DNA of 64,000 nucleotides from Taudactylus pleione. Taxonomy: Eukaryota; Chordata; Amphibia; Anura; Myobatrachidae. The stretch is taken from the NCBI GenBank assembly GCA_031769625.1, contig JAUIMM010001592.1:131501-195500 (forward strand), given 5' to 3'. Position numbers and translations under genes: made by a program. The notes below the pieces were generated by a model that did no database searches, was not told where the DNA came from, and was given only the letters and a program-made list of their open reading frames with translations. Shown here piece after piece: positions 1 to 11,561 of the stretch (its first letter is position 1; each line of letters opens with the position of its first letter).

Positions 1-83
1 GACAGTCTTCTCCACCACCTCCTCTTAATCTTCTTGCTAATCTGTTTCACAGGTCCCCCATGCTCAGGTTGTGGCTGCAGTAA

Positions 84-370
84 TAACTGAGTCCAAAGAT
101 GTGGCCTACAGGAAGTTGTTATGATGCCATTTCCTGTTTCTTATGACAGGTTGTGTCATTGGACTCAGTAGTTACTAGGCCGCAAACAGAGTGAGGGGAA
201 GGACATAACGTGGTCTTTCATTTCAGAATGAGGTAAGTTAAAGCAGTTTTACATCTGACCTCAGAATACACCATTTATACGCATACTATTGCCAGAAGCA
301 TCAGTCTATCTTGTCCATTGATTTGTACCATTTAAATATGTACTTTACTGTAGTACGCACTTCTGCTAAC
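84..370. other. Start of intron 4 of gene A, no gene seen
   Basis: Intronic DNA beyond the donor of exon 4. A short imperfect inverted repeat (TAACTGAGTCCAA near 86 and TTGGACTCAGTAGTTA near 160) suggests a MITE remnant. Nothing coding is supported. Confidence 0.3.
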
Positions 371-598
371 CTGAGAGTCAACGTTCTTCCATGTTATTGC
401 ACTGTCATTGATCCAAAGCTGCTGACCTTCCTTAGCTGATGGATTTAGATAGCCAACAAGTTTTGTTCTCACTTGCGACGTTCCTGTTATTATCCAATTT
501 AAAATATTATACGGACTGACAAATTCTCCATTTTTATCAAAACCTCTAGTTGATGCATCTTGAAATGGAAAAGTGATCTTACTCAAATAGTGATGTAG
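371..598 (-). CDS. vmn2r: V2R gene A, exon 4 (end of ligand-binding domain)
   Basis: This exon encodes the last part of the extracellular Venus-flytrap domain of a type-2 vomeronasal receptor, a family C GPCR of sensory neurons. It has 76 codons (228 bp), which I recall as the usual size for V2R exon 4. It opens with LHHYLSKITF, the typical V2R exon-4 start, and carries GFDKNGEFVSPYNILNW and GQQLWINDSAITW. On the minus strand the acceptor is AAAG before 598 and the donor is CAG|GTTAGC after 371. Both ends are phase 0, so it joins exon 3 (5821-6642) directly. The next exon (cysteine-rich, ~124 bp) would lie left of the window. No stop or frameshift is seen. Expression as a functional gene is inferred. 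Confidence 0.9.
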
Positions 599-888
599 CT
601 TTAAAACAAAATATTAATAATATTAAAGCTAGAGCATCATATTGTGTACTACATGCAGGCAAATTGGAATGTCTAATAAACAGTACAAGATTATATAGGT
701 TATATACTGTAGGTTCAGGTAATGTAATGTCAGAGGTGAAGTGCGCATTCTCACTAATACATTTCTCTTGGGGAATTACTGTAAATAGTTAATCTGGCCT
801 CCAGTACCACCTTTCTGTTCTACATCCACATGGTTGTCCCAAGGTTAGCTAAATGTCCAAAACAGTGTTTATCATCTCCTGTTCTCCC

Positions 889-1080
889 AGAGGTGTTGAT
901 GTATCAACAGTGGCAAAAGTGGGGAAGAGGAACAGAGCATAAGTTGCCCATAGCAACCAATCAGTTTTGAGGTAGCATTTATCAAGTACATTTTATAAAG
1001 TGATAAGTAGGAACTAATTGGTTGCTATGGGCAACTCGTCCACATTTCCCCTCTCTTTTCACTACTTAATACATCAAGCC
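889..1080. mobile_element. Palindromic CCAATCAG-type MITE, copy 1
   Basis: A near-palindromic element of about 190 bp. The inner arms are TTGCCCATAGCAACCAATCA and its complement ATTGGTTGCTATGGGCAAC; the outer arms read TTGATGTATCAAC and its inverted match near 1065. Two further copies occur at 40683-40863 and 61241-61437. Elements with these arms are common in frog genomes. Confidence 0.7.
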
Positions 1081-1099
1081 CAGATTAACACCACTATTA

Positions 1100-1515
1100 A
1101 TTCAGCCTCCCAAATCCACCACAGGTTTCACACTTCTCTCAACCCTCTGCATTATTCCTGATATCCAATCTCTCACTCAGATCTGCCCATCTTAAAGTTT
1201 TTGCTAAAATAAGCCCCTTTTTTATCCCACATGCTACTAAAACTCACCCATTCTCTCATCATCTTCCTCCTTGACTATTGCAACCTGTAGCATTCCCCTC
1301 ACACATCTATCTCAACTATAGTCCAATTTAAATGCATCAGCAAAACTGATATACTGTACCTCTCACAACATCTCTATTCTGGATCCCCGTGTCTTCCAGA
1401 ATGCAATTTAAATTGTTCACTCTTACCTTCAATCCCTCAACAAAACCCCTTCATACATCTGACATCTCATCTCAAAATACTCTCCCACATACCATCTTAG
1501 ATCTGGAGATGTGCG
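1100..1515 (+). mobile_element. Degenerate L2-like LINE fragment
   Basis: Conceptual translation in shifting frames gives LLDYCNL and MQFKLFTLTFNPSTKP. These match the C-terminal reverse-transcriptase region (SRLDYCNLLLSG, AQFKVLTLTYKA) of the better preserved L2-like copy at 38569-40230. Several stops and frameshifts show it is long dead. Confidence 0.6.
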
Positions 1516-1699
1516 CTAGACCATTTTTACTGGTTTTGGTTTTGATTGTGTCTTTTTTAATAAAAAATTGGCAGAAAAAGAGCTAAAATCACATAATTTG
1601 AGCCTTTTTTGGTCCTGGAGTATTATTAACTTCAATAACATTAATTTCCACTCATTTTCAGTCAATTGTGACCACCTCACAATATTGTTTTCATCCAGT

Positions 1700-2690
1700 T
1701 TAGGCCAAAAGGTTGCACCGAGCTAGCTGGCTGACTAAGCTGAACAAAGTGCACTAGGGTAAAGCGCACCAAGCAGTACAAACAATAGAATTTAACTATA
1801 TATATTTTTTATTTTATTTTTTTGATGTCGCAGCTCAATTCAAACACGGCTTTTATATGCATGTGAACAAAGCCCAGTAGGGTAAAATGCACCAAACAGT
1901 ACAAAAAATAGAATTTAACTATATATTTGTTTTATTTTTATTTTTGATGTCACAGCTCAATTCAAACTGCGTGGAGCCATGGGGCTTATGTATGCACGTG
2001 CACAAAGCACACTAGGTTAAAATGCACCAAGCAGTACAAACAATACAATTTAACTCTATATTTTTTATATTTAGATTTTTTGATGTCGCAGCTCAATTCA
2101 AACTGCGTGGAGTCACAGGGCTTATATATGCACATGAACAAAGTGCACTAGGGTAAAGCGCTCCAAGCAGTACAAACAATAAAATGTAACTATATATATA
2201 TATATATATGTATATATATACATATATATATATTTATTTTTATTTTTTTTGAGGTTGCAGCTCAATTCAAACTGCATGGATTCACGTGACTTTTATATGC
2301 ACGTGAACAAAGTGCACTAGGGTAAAATGCACCAAACAGTACAAACAATAGAATTTAACTATATATTTTTTTTATTTAGATTTTTTATGTCGCAGCTCAA
2401 TTCAAACTGTGTGAAACCACAGGGCTTTTATATGCAAGTGAACAAAGTGCACTAGGGTAAAGTGAACCAAGCAGTACAAACAATATTTTATTTTACTTTT
2501 TTGTTGTCGCTTCTCAATTCAAACTGCGCAGAGCCACAGGGCTTATATATGCACGTGAACAAAGTGCACTAGGGTAAAATGCACCAAACAGTACAAACAA
2601 TAGAATTTAACTATCTATTTTTTTATTTAGATTTTTGATGTCACAGCTGAATTAAAACTGCGTGGAGTCGCAGGGCTTATATATGCACAT
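1700..2690. repeat. Tandem array, ~115-170-bp unit, about 7 copies
   Basis: The segment GCAGCTCAATTCAAACTGCG recurs near 1831, 1953, 2089, 2259, 2393, 2510 and 2643, each followed by a cytosine/purine block containing AACAAAGTGCACTAGGGTAAA and CAAGCAGTACAAACAATA-type text, then an AT-rich spacer. The spacing differences come mainly from the (AT)n spacer, which expands at 2191-2232. It lies in intron 4 of gene A. Confidence 0.75.
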
Positions 2691-3223
2691 GAATGTCTTT
2701 ATTGATGGACACAGCACAGCTAATTTACAGCAGAGTACAGCACAGCATACAGCAGTGTGCCACCCAATACACATTGACTAAGAGCAGCACAGCCACTTGT
2801 GAGTCTGGAAAAAACACAGCCTATATACAGCAGAGCACAGCACAGCATCTAGCAGCATGCCCCCCCCCCCTCTACACATTAATTATGTTGTGGATTGGAT
2901 GGTTAATCAGACAAGAGTTGTCAGAGGACTGCTGCCAGTTGACTACTTGTGGCCAAGTGTAGAATATGAGGGGCAGCCTTGAGGGCTGATTTGATAGAGA
3001 CTAGTCATGGCCAAGGGACTGATGGTGTGACGCAGCTTTTGGGCTGTTGGAGCAGCCTTGGGGGCTGATTGTGGCCTTTATAGTCATGGCCAAGGGACTA
3101 ATGGAGTGAAGCAGCCTTTGGGCTGTTGCAGCAGCCTTGAGGGCTGATAGTGACCTGGGGCCCCAGGACCATTGTAGCCTTTGGGCTGATGAGACTCAGG
3201 AAAGGAATGCAACAGAGCACATA
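2690..3223. repeat. Unclassified repeat flanking the 66-bp array
   Basis: Contains short CAGCACAGC/TACAGCAGAGTACAG runs that recur at 4015-4160, plus repeats of GGGCTGATTGTGGCC and CAGCCTTTGGGCTG text. This suggests one interspersed element spanning roughly 2690-4220. No coding support. Confidence 0.4.
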
Positions 3224-3566
3224 GCGCTGCTACCAGTGTCACCGAGATGACTCTGGCGATGGTGTGCTAGACGGCGCACCTGGAATGCAGCACTGCTACC
3301 AGTGCTGCCTGGATGACACTGGCGATGGTGTGCTAGATGGCACACCTGGAACGCAGAGCTGCTACCAATGTCACCAGGATGACACTAGCGACAGTGTGCT
3401 AGATGGCGCACCTGGAATGCAGAGCTGCTACCAGTGCCACCGGGATGACACTGGCGACGGTGTGCTAGATGGAGCATCTAGAATGCAGAGCTGCTACCAG
3501 TGTCGCCGGGATGACACTGGCGATGGTGTGCTAGATTGTGCACCTGGAACGCAGAACTGCGAATAG
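3224..3566 (+). repeat. 66-bp minisatellite, ~5 copies
   Basis: Units of 66 bp, a multiple of three, so one frame stays open over 100 codons with a repeating 22-residue motif containing CYQCHRDDTGDG. Copies differ at a few positions. The openness follows from the unit length, so I annotate a minisatellite rather than a gene. Confidence 0.75.
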
Positions 3567-4331
3567 CGCCACCGGGTTGACACAAGCCACTGGATGGTGA
3601 CAGGCGCTTCGGAGGTAGGAAGCACTCCATGCTGCCCAGATGGTACAAGCAACACGTGTGGATGGATTACAGGTGGAGCCACCTGGATGGAACAAACGGC
3701 ACACATGGAGTACAGCAAGACTGACTCTGAACTCAACTGACAGGCAGGATACAGGAATCCGGAAGTACGAAGAAACTTCTATCACCTGCATGGAGTGCAG
3801 GGCTGGCTGGATTTTAACAGAGACAGAGTCGAATCAGAGCAAGTCTCCCTAAATGACAGACTACTGTGCAGCTGGGCTGTGTATAGACAGGAGAATCAAT
3901 TAATGGACCTGACACTGCACACAGAGTGGCAGTAATTAGTGCAGTGCCTCAGTAGCAACTAAGGCTGGAACTCCAAACAATATGATCTGCTTAACTGCAG
4001 ATCCTAACAGATTAAGAGCAGCACAGCCACTTGTGAGTCTGTACACAGCACAGTGTATATACTGCAGAGTACAGTGCACCCCTTATACACATTACACATT
4101 GACTAAGTGCAGCACAGCCTATACAGCAGAGTACAGCGCAGCATACAGCAGCATGCCTGACAGGGAAATGGTGCAGAGGCTCGTCCATGGTGCCTTATAT
4201 AGAATCCAAAACCCATAAGAATCTAATGCCTGGAGGATGACATTTTACCTCAAAATGAAATTTGAGTCAGATGGAAAGACCCTAGCTGCCACTCAGACTT
4301 GTGGCAGCCATGGTAAGTGCAAAAAGCCCTT

Positions 4332-4398
4332 CTTACTGTGGATTTCTGTTTGCACCCTCTCGCACCTCAGGAGGGTACAAACAGAAATCTGTGGTAAG
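4332..4398. repeat. Hairpin, 28-nt arms
   Basis: Arms around GATTTCTGTTTGCACCCTC and GAGGGTACAAACAGAAATC face each other across an 11-nt loop, with mismatches near the outer ends. Confidence 0.6.
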
Positions 4399-4550
4399 TG
4401 GAGCCTGCAGTGGTACTGCTAGAAGCCTGCAGTAAGTTGAGCAGCTAAATGAAATGATAACTGGTGTCTCAAAAGGATGATAATATGCTTAAAATGTAAT
4501 CATTAAGTCACTTTTAACATCTTAAAATATTTGCGACTCAGGATACACAC

Positions 4551-4880
4551 ATTAATTGCTTCCTTTTTTTTTCTTTTTTTACTTCTGTGTTTTAGATGTA
4601 CATGACATTCAAACCCATATTGATTAAAGGAGCTCTGCAACATTTATTTAGTTAGGACATTAATTGCTTCCTTTTTTATTTTATATTTTTTTAATTCTGT
4701 GACTGCAAATGATGCATTCAAACACAAATTGATTGAAGGAGCTCTAAAAACATTTACTTAATTTGGACTTAAGGTCCTGTACATTGTCTTAGTACTAAAA
4801 TTTCTTATTGTATATTCACTAAAATAATTACATCTGTGTACAAAACTCATGGGAAAGGAGCTCTAAACACCTAAAGTTAC
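4551..4880. repeat. Degenerate ~115-bp tandem repeat, 3 copies
   Basis: TTAATTGCTTCCTTTTT, then CATTCAAAC, GATTRAAGGAGCTCT and CATTTAYTTA recur in order at about 4551, 4668 and (weakly) 4800. No coding content. Confidence 0.45.
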
Positions 4881-4931
4881 TGTTTCACAAAGATTTATAG
4901 TAACTTCCATATTCTATTCTTCAGATGCATA

Positions 4932-5618
4932 GGGGCATATTCAATTAGGCGCATGATTTTTGCAGTGAAAATTACAGCAGCCATTTTTTTCAATAAAGCA
5001 GGTATGCACGTTCCCGACACCCACACTATCCAATTTTCAAAAAAATAATGTTGTAATTTTTACTGCAAAGTACTGTCCCAAATAAAAATATTTGTATCTT
5101 TAAAAATGCTGAAAATGGCTGATTTGTGCATTTTGTTTTAAAAAGTAAAAAAAATTATTAAAAGTAAACATTTTCGTTTTAAATACAAACCCCCCAAAAA
5201 ACATAAAATATAATAATTTTTTGTTTGCATACTGCAAATACTATAAATAAATTTGGGGTACATAAATTAACACAAAAGTTTATTTTGCTGTATTTTGAGG
5301 CCATTTTTCTAAAACCAATTACAACATTTAATTATTGGACTAATTAAGCTAATTGGAAACTTCCAATTGCCTAATTAGTAATTAGGGGGTGTTTTCAAGG
5401 GGTTCTGAAGAAAGTCCCAATATTTTTAACTTAAAATAGGGATTTTCACTATTTTTGCACCTGCTGGGGGGCTGCAAGAAATAAATTGCGTTAATTCCTA
5501 TTGAAATTGTTGCAGCTGAATTTCTCCCTGGCAGATGAATAAGACAAACCTTGCAGCTGTGGGAAAAACTGCCTGTCGTGGGGTTTTTCAAAATTTTGAA
5601 CCTAATTGAATATGCCCC
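4932..5618. mobile_element. Harbinger-type MITE (GGGGCATATTCAATT termini)
   Basis: A 687-bp element bounded by inverted GGGGCATATTCAATTAGG and CCTAATTGAATATGCCCC. The flanks are ATA on the left and TTA on the right, close to the 3-bp TWA duplication of PIF-Harbinger elements. The AT-rich interior has no convincing gene. It lies in intron 4 of gene A. Confidence 0.65.
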
Positions 5619-5820
5619 TTATTTTATTAATTTGTGAAATAATGTATTTCATTCCTTCCTGGAACTAGTTATAAGGTTTAAAAAGTTTTCCAAATAAAGG
5701 TGCCGGTACTGCATATTCTTGAGTACCTTCAGAAAAAAAACACTGAGGATTTCTCTATACATATGAAGCATATGAATTCCACCATTTGGAGACCTTCATT
5801 TTTTAAAACATTTTTGTTAC

Positions 5821-6642
5821 CTGTTGCTTAAAAAAATAGATGTTAGTTTCCATTTTTTTATGTTTATGATAGAGTAATAAGTTAATATTATTTAAAGCAT
5901 AAGCAGTAGCATAGACTGCTAAATACACTTTTGAGAAAATTCCATTGTAGCAAAAATTACGAAGTCCTATAATCAGTTCTTTTCCAGAGCATTGATGAGA
6001 ACTTATGCCATATATGGAGCCATAATGATGGCATGTTGAATGGTTTATTGAGCAGCAATGGTAGTATATAATATATATATGTTCAAGCAACTTATCATCA
6101 GGGTAATTTTCAGGTTTAATTTTTTTAAAGAAACTTCCAATTTCCGGTAAATGTATTGGTAAATTGTCAAGAACCAAACAACAGTTAAATATTTTGGCAA
6201 AATGATCCATGAGATATTTGTTACTTGCCCATTTAGGATTCAGGACTATGGTCCTGTCTCTGAGCACATCATACATTTCTCCTAGACATTTTATGAAAAC
6301 CTGAGAAACTGTCCCACAAAAAACTATCACTTTGGCAGTTGATTTTTTAATTATTTCTACAGATTTTTTATTTTGACAGCCTTTATTATTGTCTATGTCA
6401 AAACTCATTTGTATGCTGAATGAGACACAGATGCCATTTTTGGTTAAATAATTTGTCAGCAGGTCAGCCTCTGTCTCTCCACTGTCATCACTAGAGGATA
6501 AAATTCCAATCCATGTCCATCCAAAATATACTAGAACTTTAGAAATTGCTGCATACATAGTGTGGTCATTTTGAAAAGTTTGAAAAAAACTTGGATACAA
6601 ACGTTTGTCACGTAAATCGGACCTTGTTGCACCATAACTGAT
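5821..6642 (-). CDS. vmn2r: V2R gene A, exon 3 (core of Venus-flytrap domain)
   Basis: This is the long central exon of the V2R extracellular domain, 274 codons with no stop. It starts ISYGATRSDLRDKRLYPSFF and continues FGWTWIGILSSSDDSG, the hallmark V2R/calcium-sensing-receptor-like lobe-1 to lobe-2 segment. Later YLAVYATAYALNN matches the conserved VYAVAHAL-type helix. The acceptor (TTCTTGTAG) precedes 6642 and the donor CAG|GTAACA follows 5821; both are phase 0. Exon 2 lies 7.6 kb upstream and exon 4 5.2 kb downstream, so the introns are unusually long and repeat-filled. The stretch HCCSINHSTCHHYGS matches the cysteine-containing loop typical of V2Rs. Ligand identity cannot be read from the sequence. 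Confidence 0.94.
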
Positions 6643-7567
6643 CTACAAGAAAAAAAGAATGCTACAAATAAAATATTACAATATTGTGAAGGTATTATGA
6701 AGATAACTTTCAGTTCTTGGGGTGATTCAGGTTGTTGGGGCTCATCCTGTTGTTAAGGGAACACCACTGCCATAGTCACCCCAGGGTCTTTTTGATGGGA
6801 ACTCCATCCAGTATTTTTCTTACACAGCCTTGCACCAGCCTGGCTTCCAGATTGCACTAGTGCCAGCCAGAGGGGGGGTGCCTTGAGGTGCTCACTGAGT
6901 GGGGAGGATCCCAGCCACGCCTACCACTTCAGCCCCAGCCCACCCTGTGCTGGAGGCGGGCTGAGGGGTTTGCTTTGTGCCCGAATCCCGCTGGACAGTG
7001 GGTGGAATGCTGGATGGAAGGGGATAAAGGTGCACGGCGGGCTGCTTCCTGTTATGGGGTTCTGTCCGTCCCCCCTTTCCTGGTCCACATTCACCCCCCT
7101 TCCTGATTGCCTCATAGTGCAGCCTGACTTTGGGAAGTTTCTGGGGAGAACACTGATAGTCGCAATGTTTCTGATATACTTTGCACAAATCTTGTATTGA
7201 ATTTCAAACAAAAAGCTGCTTATAGAGGCATTTTTATGGTATAAAAAGTCTTTATTTTTATTTTTTTACTTTTAAATATACATTTTTTTAATAAAAACAA
7301 TAACTGGAAAAATATTGAACTCTTTTACATTTTAGTAGACGATTTTGTCTGGTAAGTACTCCTTTAATGTGATGTGTATTCTTGTGGATCTATAATATTG
7401 TACATGCATAATTGCCAATTTTTCACTTTTTCTAAATAGTTTTTATCCTTATTTATTTTTTTGTCTGATTAAGCTAAATGATTTCATGCTGCTTTCCTAA
7501 ATTGATACCCTTTTATACTAATACATACATAATAGATATTTATATGCATTTTTGTACAGAGAACTCT
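6643..7567. other. Intron 2 of gene A, unclassified
   Basis: Positions 6883-7211 are GC-richer and open in several frames on both strands, but no frame resembles a known protein; it looks like part of an interspersed repeat. 7212-7567 is AT-rich with nothing recognisable. Confidence 0.3.
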
Positions 7568-7900
7568 GGGCCTGATTCAGAGATGTACGTACATCCGACT
7601 ATGAACGTACATCTCCAATTGTTAGGGGACTGCACCTGCATAGGACCCGTTCTGAGCATGTGCTGAATGGGTCCTGCGATCTCACTCGCAGACCCCCCCA
7701 AGGTGCAGCAAGTCAATAATTTGGGGGGCATGGTGAGGGCATGCCTGATCACCATTACTGGAAACGGGGGCATGTCAACCCCGTTTTGGGAGCGATGAGG
7801 CCAGGAATGCAGATTCCTGGCCTCTTATGTGGCTATCAACCGGTCAGGCTGTGGAAAGCTTCAGCTTCCACAGCCTGTCCAAAGAATAAACCATACGACC
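7566..7900. mobile_element. Harbinger-like MITE fragment with two perfect hairpins
   Basis: Begins GGGCCTGATTCAGAG, the terminal motif shared with the element at 13508. No matching right end is visible, so it may be truncated. Perfect inverted repeats occur at 7798-7823 (AGGCCAGGAAT arms, 4-nt loop) and 7845-7877 (CAGGCTGTGGAA arms). Confidence 0.5.
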
Positions 7901-7929
7901 ATCAGCAAGGAGCTGTTATATCTTGATTA

Positions 7930-8800
7930 ATTAATGGTTATTTAATGAATAATGATTGATTAACTGATTAATCCTGTAAAAGACAATATTATTTTATCTA
8001 TTTTTTGACACAATCAACCTGGCATCCATCGCCCAGGGTGCAAGGGATAGCCCTGGGCTTTCAACCCAGGCCTGGGGTGCTCTGGAGAGGGGGGACCTCT
8101 TTATTGGTGTGGTCCTCACCTCCCAGGTATCAATGGCCTAGGCTGACCAGTGAGCGGTGATGAATGCTTTGGCCAGGGGACCTGGTTAAAGGGTCCTATG
8201 GCTGTGGCATTACACTCCCACTAGAAGGAGTCTGATACTGGTTGTGGAAAATACAGGAGAACCCTACATCTTTTTTCCCCTGTATTTTAACACCCAGATC
8301 CGGCTCAGAAAAACTTGGTGCCAGTTGTGCATTTAGTGGGGGACCTTACATCATTTTTTTTATTTTTACACTTTTCAGGGTTTTTACACACAGAAACATG
8401 CATGGATCTCACTGATCTGAGCAGGTTTCTGTGTAACTTGCACCTGCTCAGGCTAAACTCGCTGAAGCAGGTTTATTATTTATTGAGTTTTAGGTAAGTC
8501 ATAGTGTGCGATTTAAAAATTTGCACTCTGTTACATGGGCCGAGTTGTATCCTCACAATGGCAAAACATCTTGATTCGAGTTTTGCCATTGCGAGTTGTG
8601 GGGATGTGAGAAACATGCGGGTTTGCATGTTCTTGCACCCTATTAAATAGGGTAAGTTCTAAAAATGTGTGGGCATAGCGCTATACTCACACATTTGCCA
8701 AACTTGGACCCTATTACATTTGGACCCAAGTGCCTGTATTACTCTCCTGATGATGTCTGTCTCAAAGATGAAATGCATGGGAACTTTTTACTATTAATTA
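7930..8800. other. Intron 2 of gene A, unclassified interspersed sequence
   Basis: Contains GC-rich text at 8020-8260 (CCCAGG-rich) and an imperfect inverted repeat around TTGCGAGT at 8540-8620. No gene is supported. Confidence 0.25.
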
Positions 8801-8803
8801 TAA

Positions 8804-8805
8804 AT

Positions 8806-8857
<52 letters not shown>

Positions 8858-9110
8858 TTATTAATATAGCACTTTCACCTAATAGGATTCAAAGTGCTTT
8901 ACATTTGCCTTTACAGCACAAAATACAAAACAAGCTTAACAATGGCCATTAGTGAAATGCTGGGTGAACAGATAAGTTTTGAGTCTATTTTGAAGGACTC
9001 TAGAGTAGAGTGGAGGTTTCTCGAACTGTGCAGGGAATCAAATTCCATAGAGTTGGAGACACAAAGCTGAAAGCTCGACCCCCAGATGAATTTAAATAAC
9101 ATTGTGATTT
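8804..9110 (-). mobile_element. LINE-type 3' tail with (AAT)n microsatellite
   Basis: A (AAT)16-like run at 8808-8856 abuts TAGCACTTTCACC...CAAAGTGCTTTACA, a layout seen at the 3' ends of CR1/L2-type LINEs and related SINEs. Orientation is inferred from the tail being at the left. Confidence 0.4.
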
Positions 9111-9194
9111 GCTAATTATCCAAACCAATGAATGTGGTTTGGATAATTAGCAATTCACAATGTTATTTTAATACCATGGTTACTTCGGTACTTA

Positions 9195-9793
9195 GGCCCT
9201 CATTCAGAGCCGCTCGTTAGCGGCAGTACGCTCGTTCCGAGCGATGTTTGCACATCTGCGCATGCGTACGGTTTTTAGTACGCATGCGCGAACCAGTCAG
9301 TGCGGCCAAAAATCGTTGGTACGCAATATAGCGAGTGCCTGCTATTTTGAATGACAGAATGAGGCGTATGTGGGTGGTAACAGGGGAAGGTGCTTGAAAA
9401 TGGGGAGTGGAGATCCGAACGCAGGCGTGCTTAAAGGTCAAAACGGGCGTTTTATGGGTGTGTATATTTAAAACAGCAGCGTCATTGTTCACGTCACTGG
9501 GTTATTTTATAGCCAGAACTGCTCGCAAATTTGTGGTAGCAAACACCAACCACAAGAATAGCGAGCAGTTCATACGCTGGTCGATGTACTCGATTAATCT
9601 AATAAATAGCGGACATGACGTAGGATGCGAGCGGCCAGGGGGCGTTTTTAACAAATAAACGAGCGTATGTTTTGCTCGCTCGTTCAGACTTAGAGGTGTG
9701 AACAGACTACAATGTGCGTACGGATCATTTGAATAGCCACCCCTTGTTTTTAAACGAACGACCGCAAATAGCGAACGGCTCTGAATGAGGGCC
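9195..9793 (+). mobile_element. 599-bp Harbinger MITE, copy 1
   Basis: Precise inverted termini GGCCCTCATTCAGAGCCG, flanked by TTA on both sides (9192-9194 and 9794-9796), the PIF-Harbinger target duplication. A second copy of identical length lies inverted at 14729-15327. Its left-end subterminal sequence (CGCTCGTTAGCGGCAGTACG) resembles the right end of the 7.5-kb Harbinger element, so it is probably a non-autonomous relative. Confidence 0.9.
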
Positions 9794-10039
9794 TTAGTCT
9801 CCTTTATAAGATTTGTATTTAATGGATACAATATTCAGATTGACTAAAGATAATCGTAGGAGATATATTACCCTCTTTCAAATATTTTCACCACTTCATA
9901 GATTAGGTATTACCTTTAATGATATTATTAATAATAATTAAAAAAAAATGTGTAGTAATGGTCCCTTTGCAATTTTAACTGTGTTTATTAAAAGTTGTAT
10001 TTTAAAACATATTTAATGTAAAATTGGAATTTAAGAGTA

Positions 10040-10290
10040 CCCCAGCCAGTGAACTGCCAGGCGCCCGCTGAGATTCAGTTATCAGCGGGCGCCCGGCGCC
10101 CTCTCCCCGCAGAGCAGCCGGAGCCGAAGGCTGGAGCTCACGCGTGAGCTCCGGCTTCTGGCTCCCATACTGTGCACTATGGGAGAGACATCATGACGTT
10201 TTTCCCACAGTGCAGATGAGCAGTTGAGCGGACCAGATGACAGCGGATGCCGGAGCGGGGCTTTAGGTAAGTATTAGTGTATTATTTTTT
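10040..10290. repeat. GC-rich block with strong hairpins
   Basis: Holds an 11-bp-arm hairpin (GCGCCCGCTGA, 10061-10092) and a 20-bp perfect palindrome GGAGCTCACGCGTGAGCTCC at 10133-10152 inside a near-palindrome of about 46 bp. It adjoins the minisatellite to its right and is probably part of the same interspersed element, which reappears inverted near 54.3-54.6 kb. Confidence 0.55.
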
Positions 10291-10299
10291 TTATGTGCA

Positions 10300-11049
10300 G
10301 GCGGCTTTTACTAGGGACAATACTTGGATGGGGGCATGTCTACTGGGGGGGCACCCGGGCACTACTACTGGGGACATTACTCTGGGGGGGAGACACTACT
10401 ACTGGGGGGCACCCGTGCTCTACTACTAGGGAGATTACAAGAAAGGCACTTCTACTAGGGGAGGCACCACTACTGGGGGTACACGGGCACTACTACTAGG
10501 GACATTACAAGGATGGCACTTCTACTGGGGGTGGCAATACTACTGGGGGCACCCCAGCACTACTACTGGGGACATTACTCGGGGGGCACTTCTACTGGGG
10601 GCATTGCTTAGGAGGCACCACTACTGGGGGTATTACTCAGGGCCCAGGGGCACTACTACTTGGGGCTTTATTACTTGGGGCACTACTACAGAGGGAGCAT
10701 TACTATTGGGGGCACTAATACAGGGGCATTAATACTGGGGAATTTATACAGGGAACACTACTATAGGGGCATTACTATTGGGGGCAATACAACTGGGGAC
10801 ACTACTACTGGGGCACTACTACAGGGACCATTACTATTGGGGGCATTACTACAGGGGCATTAGTGATGGGGGCACTACCACAGGGGGCATTACTACAGGG
10901 GACATGACTACAGGGGGCGCTACTAATGGGGGCATGGCATAGGGGGCACCACTCCTGGGGGCACTACTACTAGGTGCACTGCATCAAGGACACCACTACT
11001 GTGGGCTCTGCATAAGTTGCACTACCACTGTGGGCACTGCATAAGGGGC
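10300..11049. repeat. Minisatellite of GGGCACTACTACTGGGG type
   Basis: Irregular tandem units of about 16-32 bp built on GGGCACTACTACTGGGGACATTAC. The array resumes at 11570-11640, so it was split by the element at 11058-11561. The same motif occurs in reverse complement at 53577-54305. Confidence 0.8.
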
Positions 11050-11057
11050 ATAAATAC

Positions 11058-11561
11058 GGAATTGGTATGATTCAAATCCCAACAGCGGCAGCCCAACAAG
11101 GATGAAAATACCGATCATCCCCAGGTAAGTATTCACTAACCTATTCTACCCCCTAACCCTCCCCCCCAGTGCCTAATCCTAATCCCCCCTCTAAGTGCCT
11201 AAACCTAACCCCCCCTTCCCAGCCACCTAAACCTAAATCCCCCGGGGGGGTGCCTAACCCTAAATCCCCCCCGGGGGTGCCTAACCCTAACCCTCCCTCC
11301 CTCTAGCCTAACCTTAACCTCCCAGGGGGGTGCCTAACCCTAAGTCCCTCCTGGGAACCCTAAACCTAACTCTCCACCCCCCACGGCTATCCGCGCTCGG
11401 CACCCGCGTCCCTTCGATCGGGATGCCAGGCGCCGGTCTCCCGGCATCAGTAAAATGACAGGCGTCTAGATTTAGATGCCTGTCATTTAACCCTCGCCGG
11501 GATTAAGCAGTCGGGAAGCCGGCTGTCGGGATTAGGTCCTCCAGCTTCCCGACTGCATACC
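11058..11561. mobile_element. Insertion with telomere-like CCTAACCC motifs
   Basis: Flanked by an 8-bp direct repeat ATAAATAC (11050-11057, 11562-11569), suggesting an insertion, perhaps hAT-type. The ends share GGTATG/CATACC. The interior has many CCTAACCCTAA-like motifs (11150-11370) and GC-rich hairpins, including ATGACAGGC arms at 11455-11487. Confidence 0.55.

Noticed and set aside
6883..7211. Four overlapping 70-105 codon frames on both strands
   Set aside because: A GC-rich segment with few stops; none is similar to a known family and none stands out.
9407..9658. 83-codon frame conserved in both 599-bp MITEs
   Set aside because: Two near-identical copies share it simply by descent; no transposase or SANT similarity.
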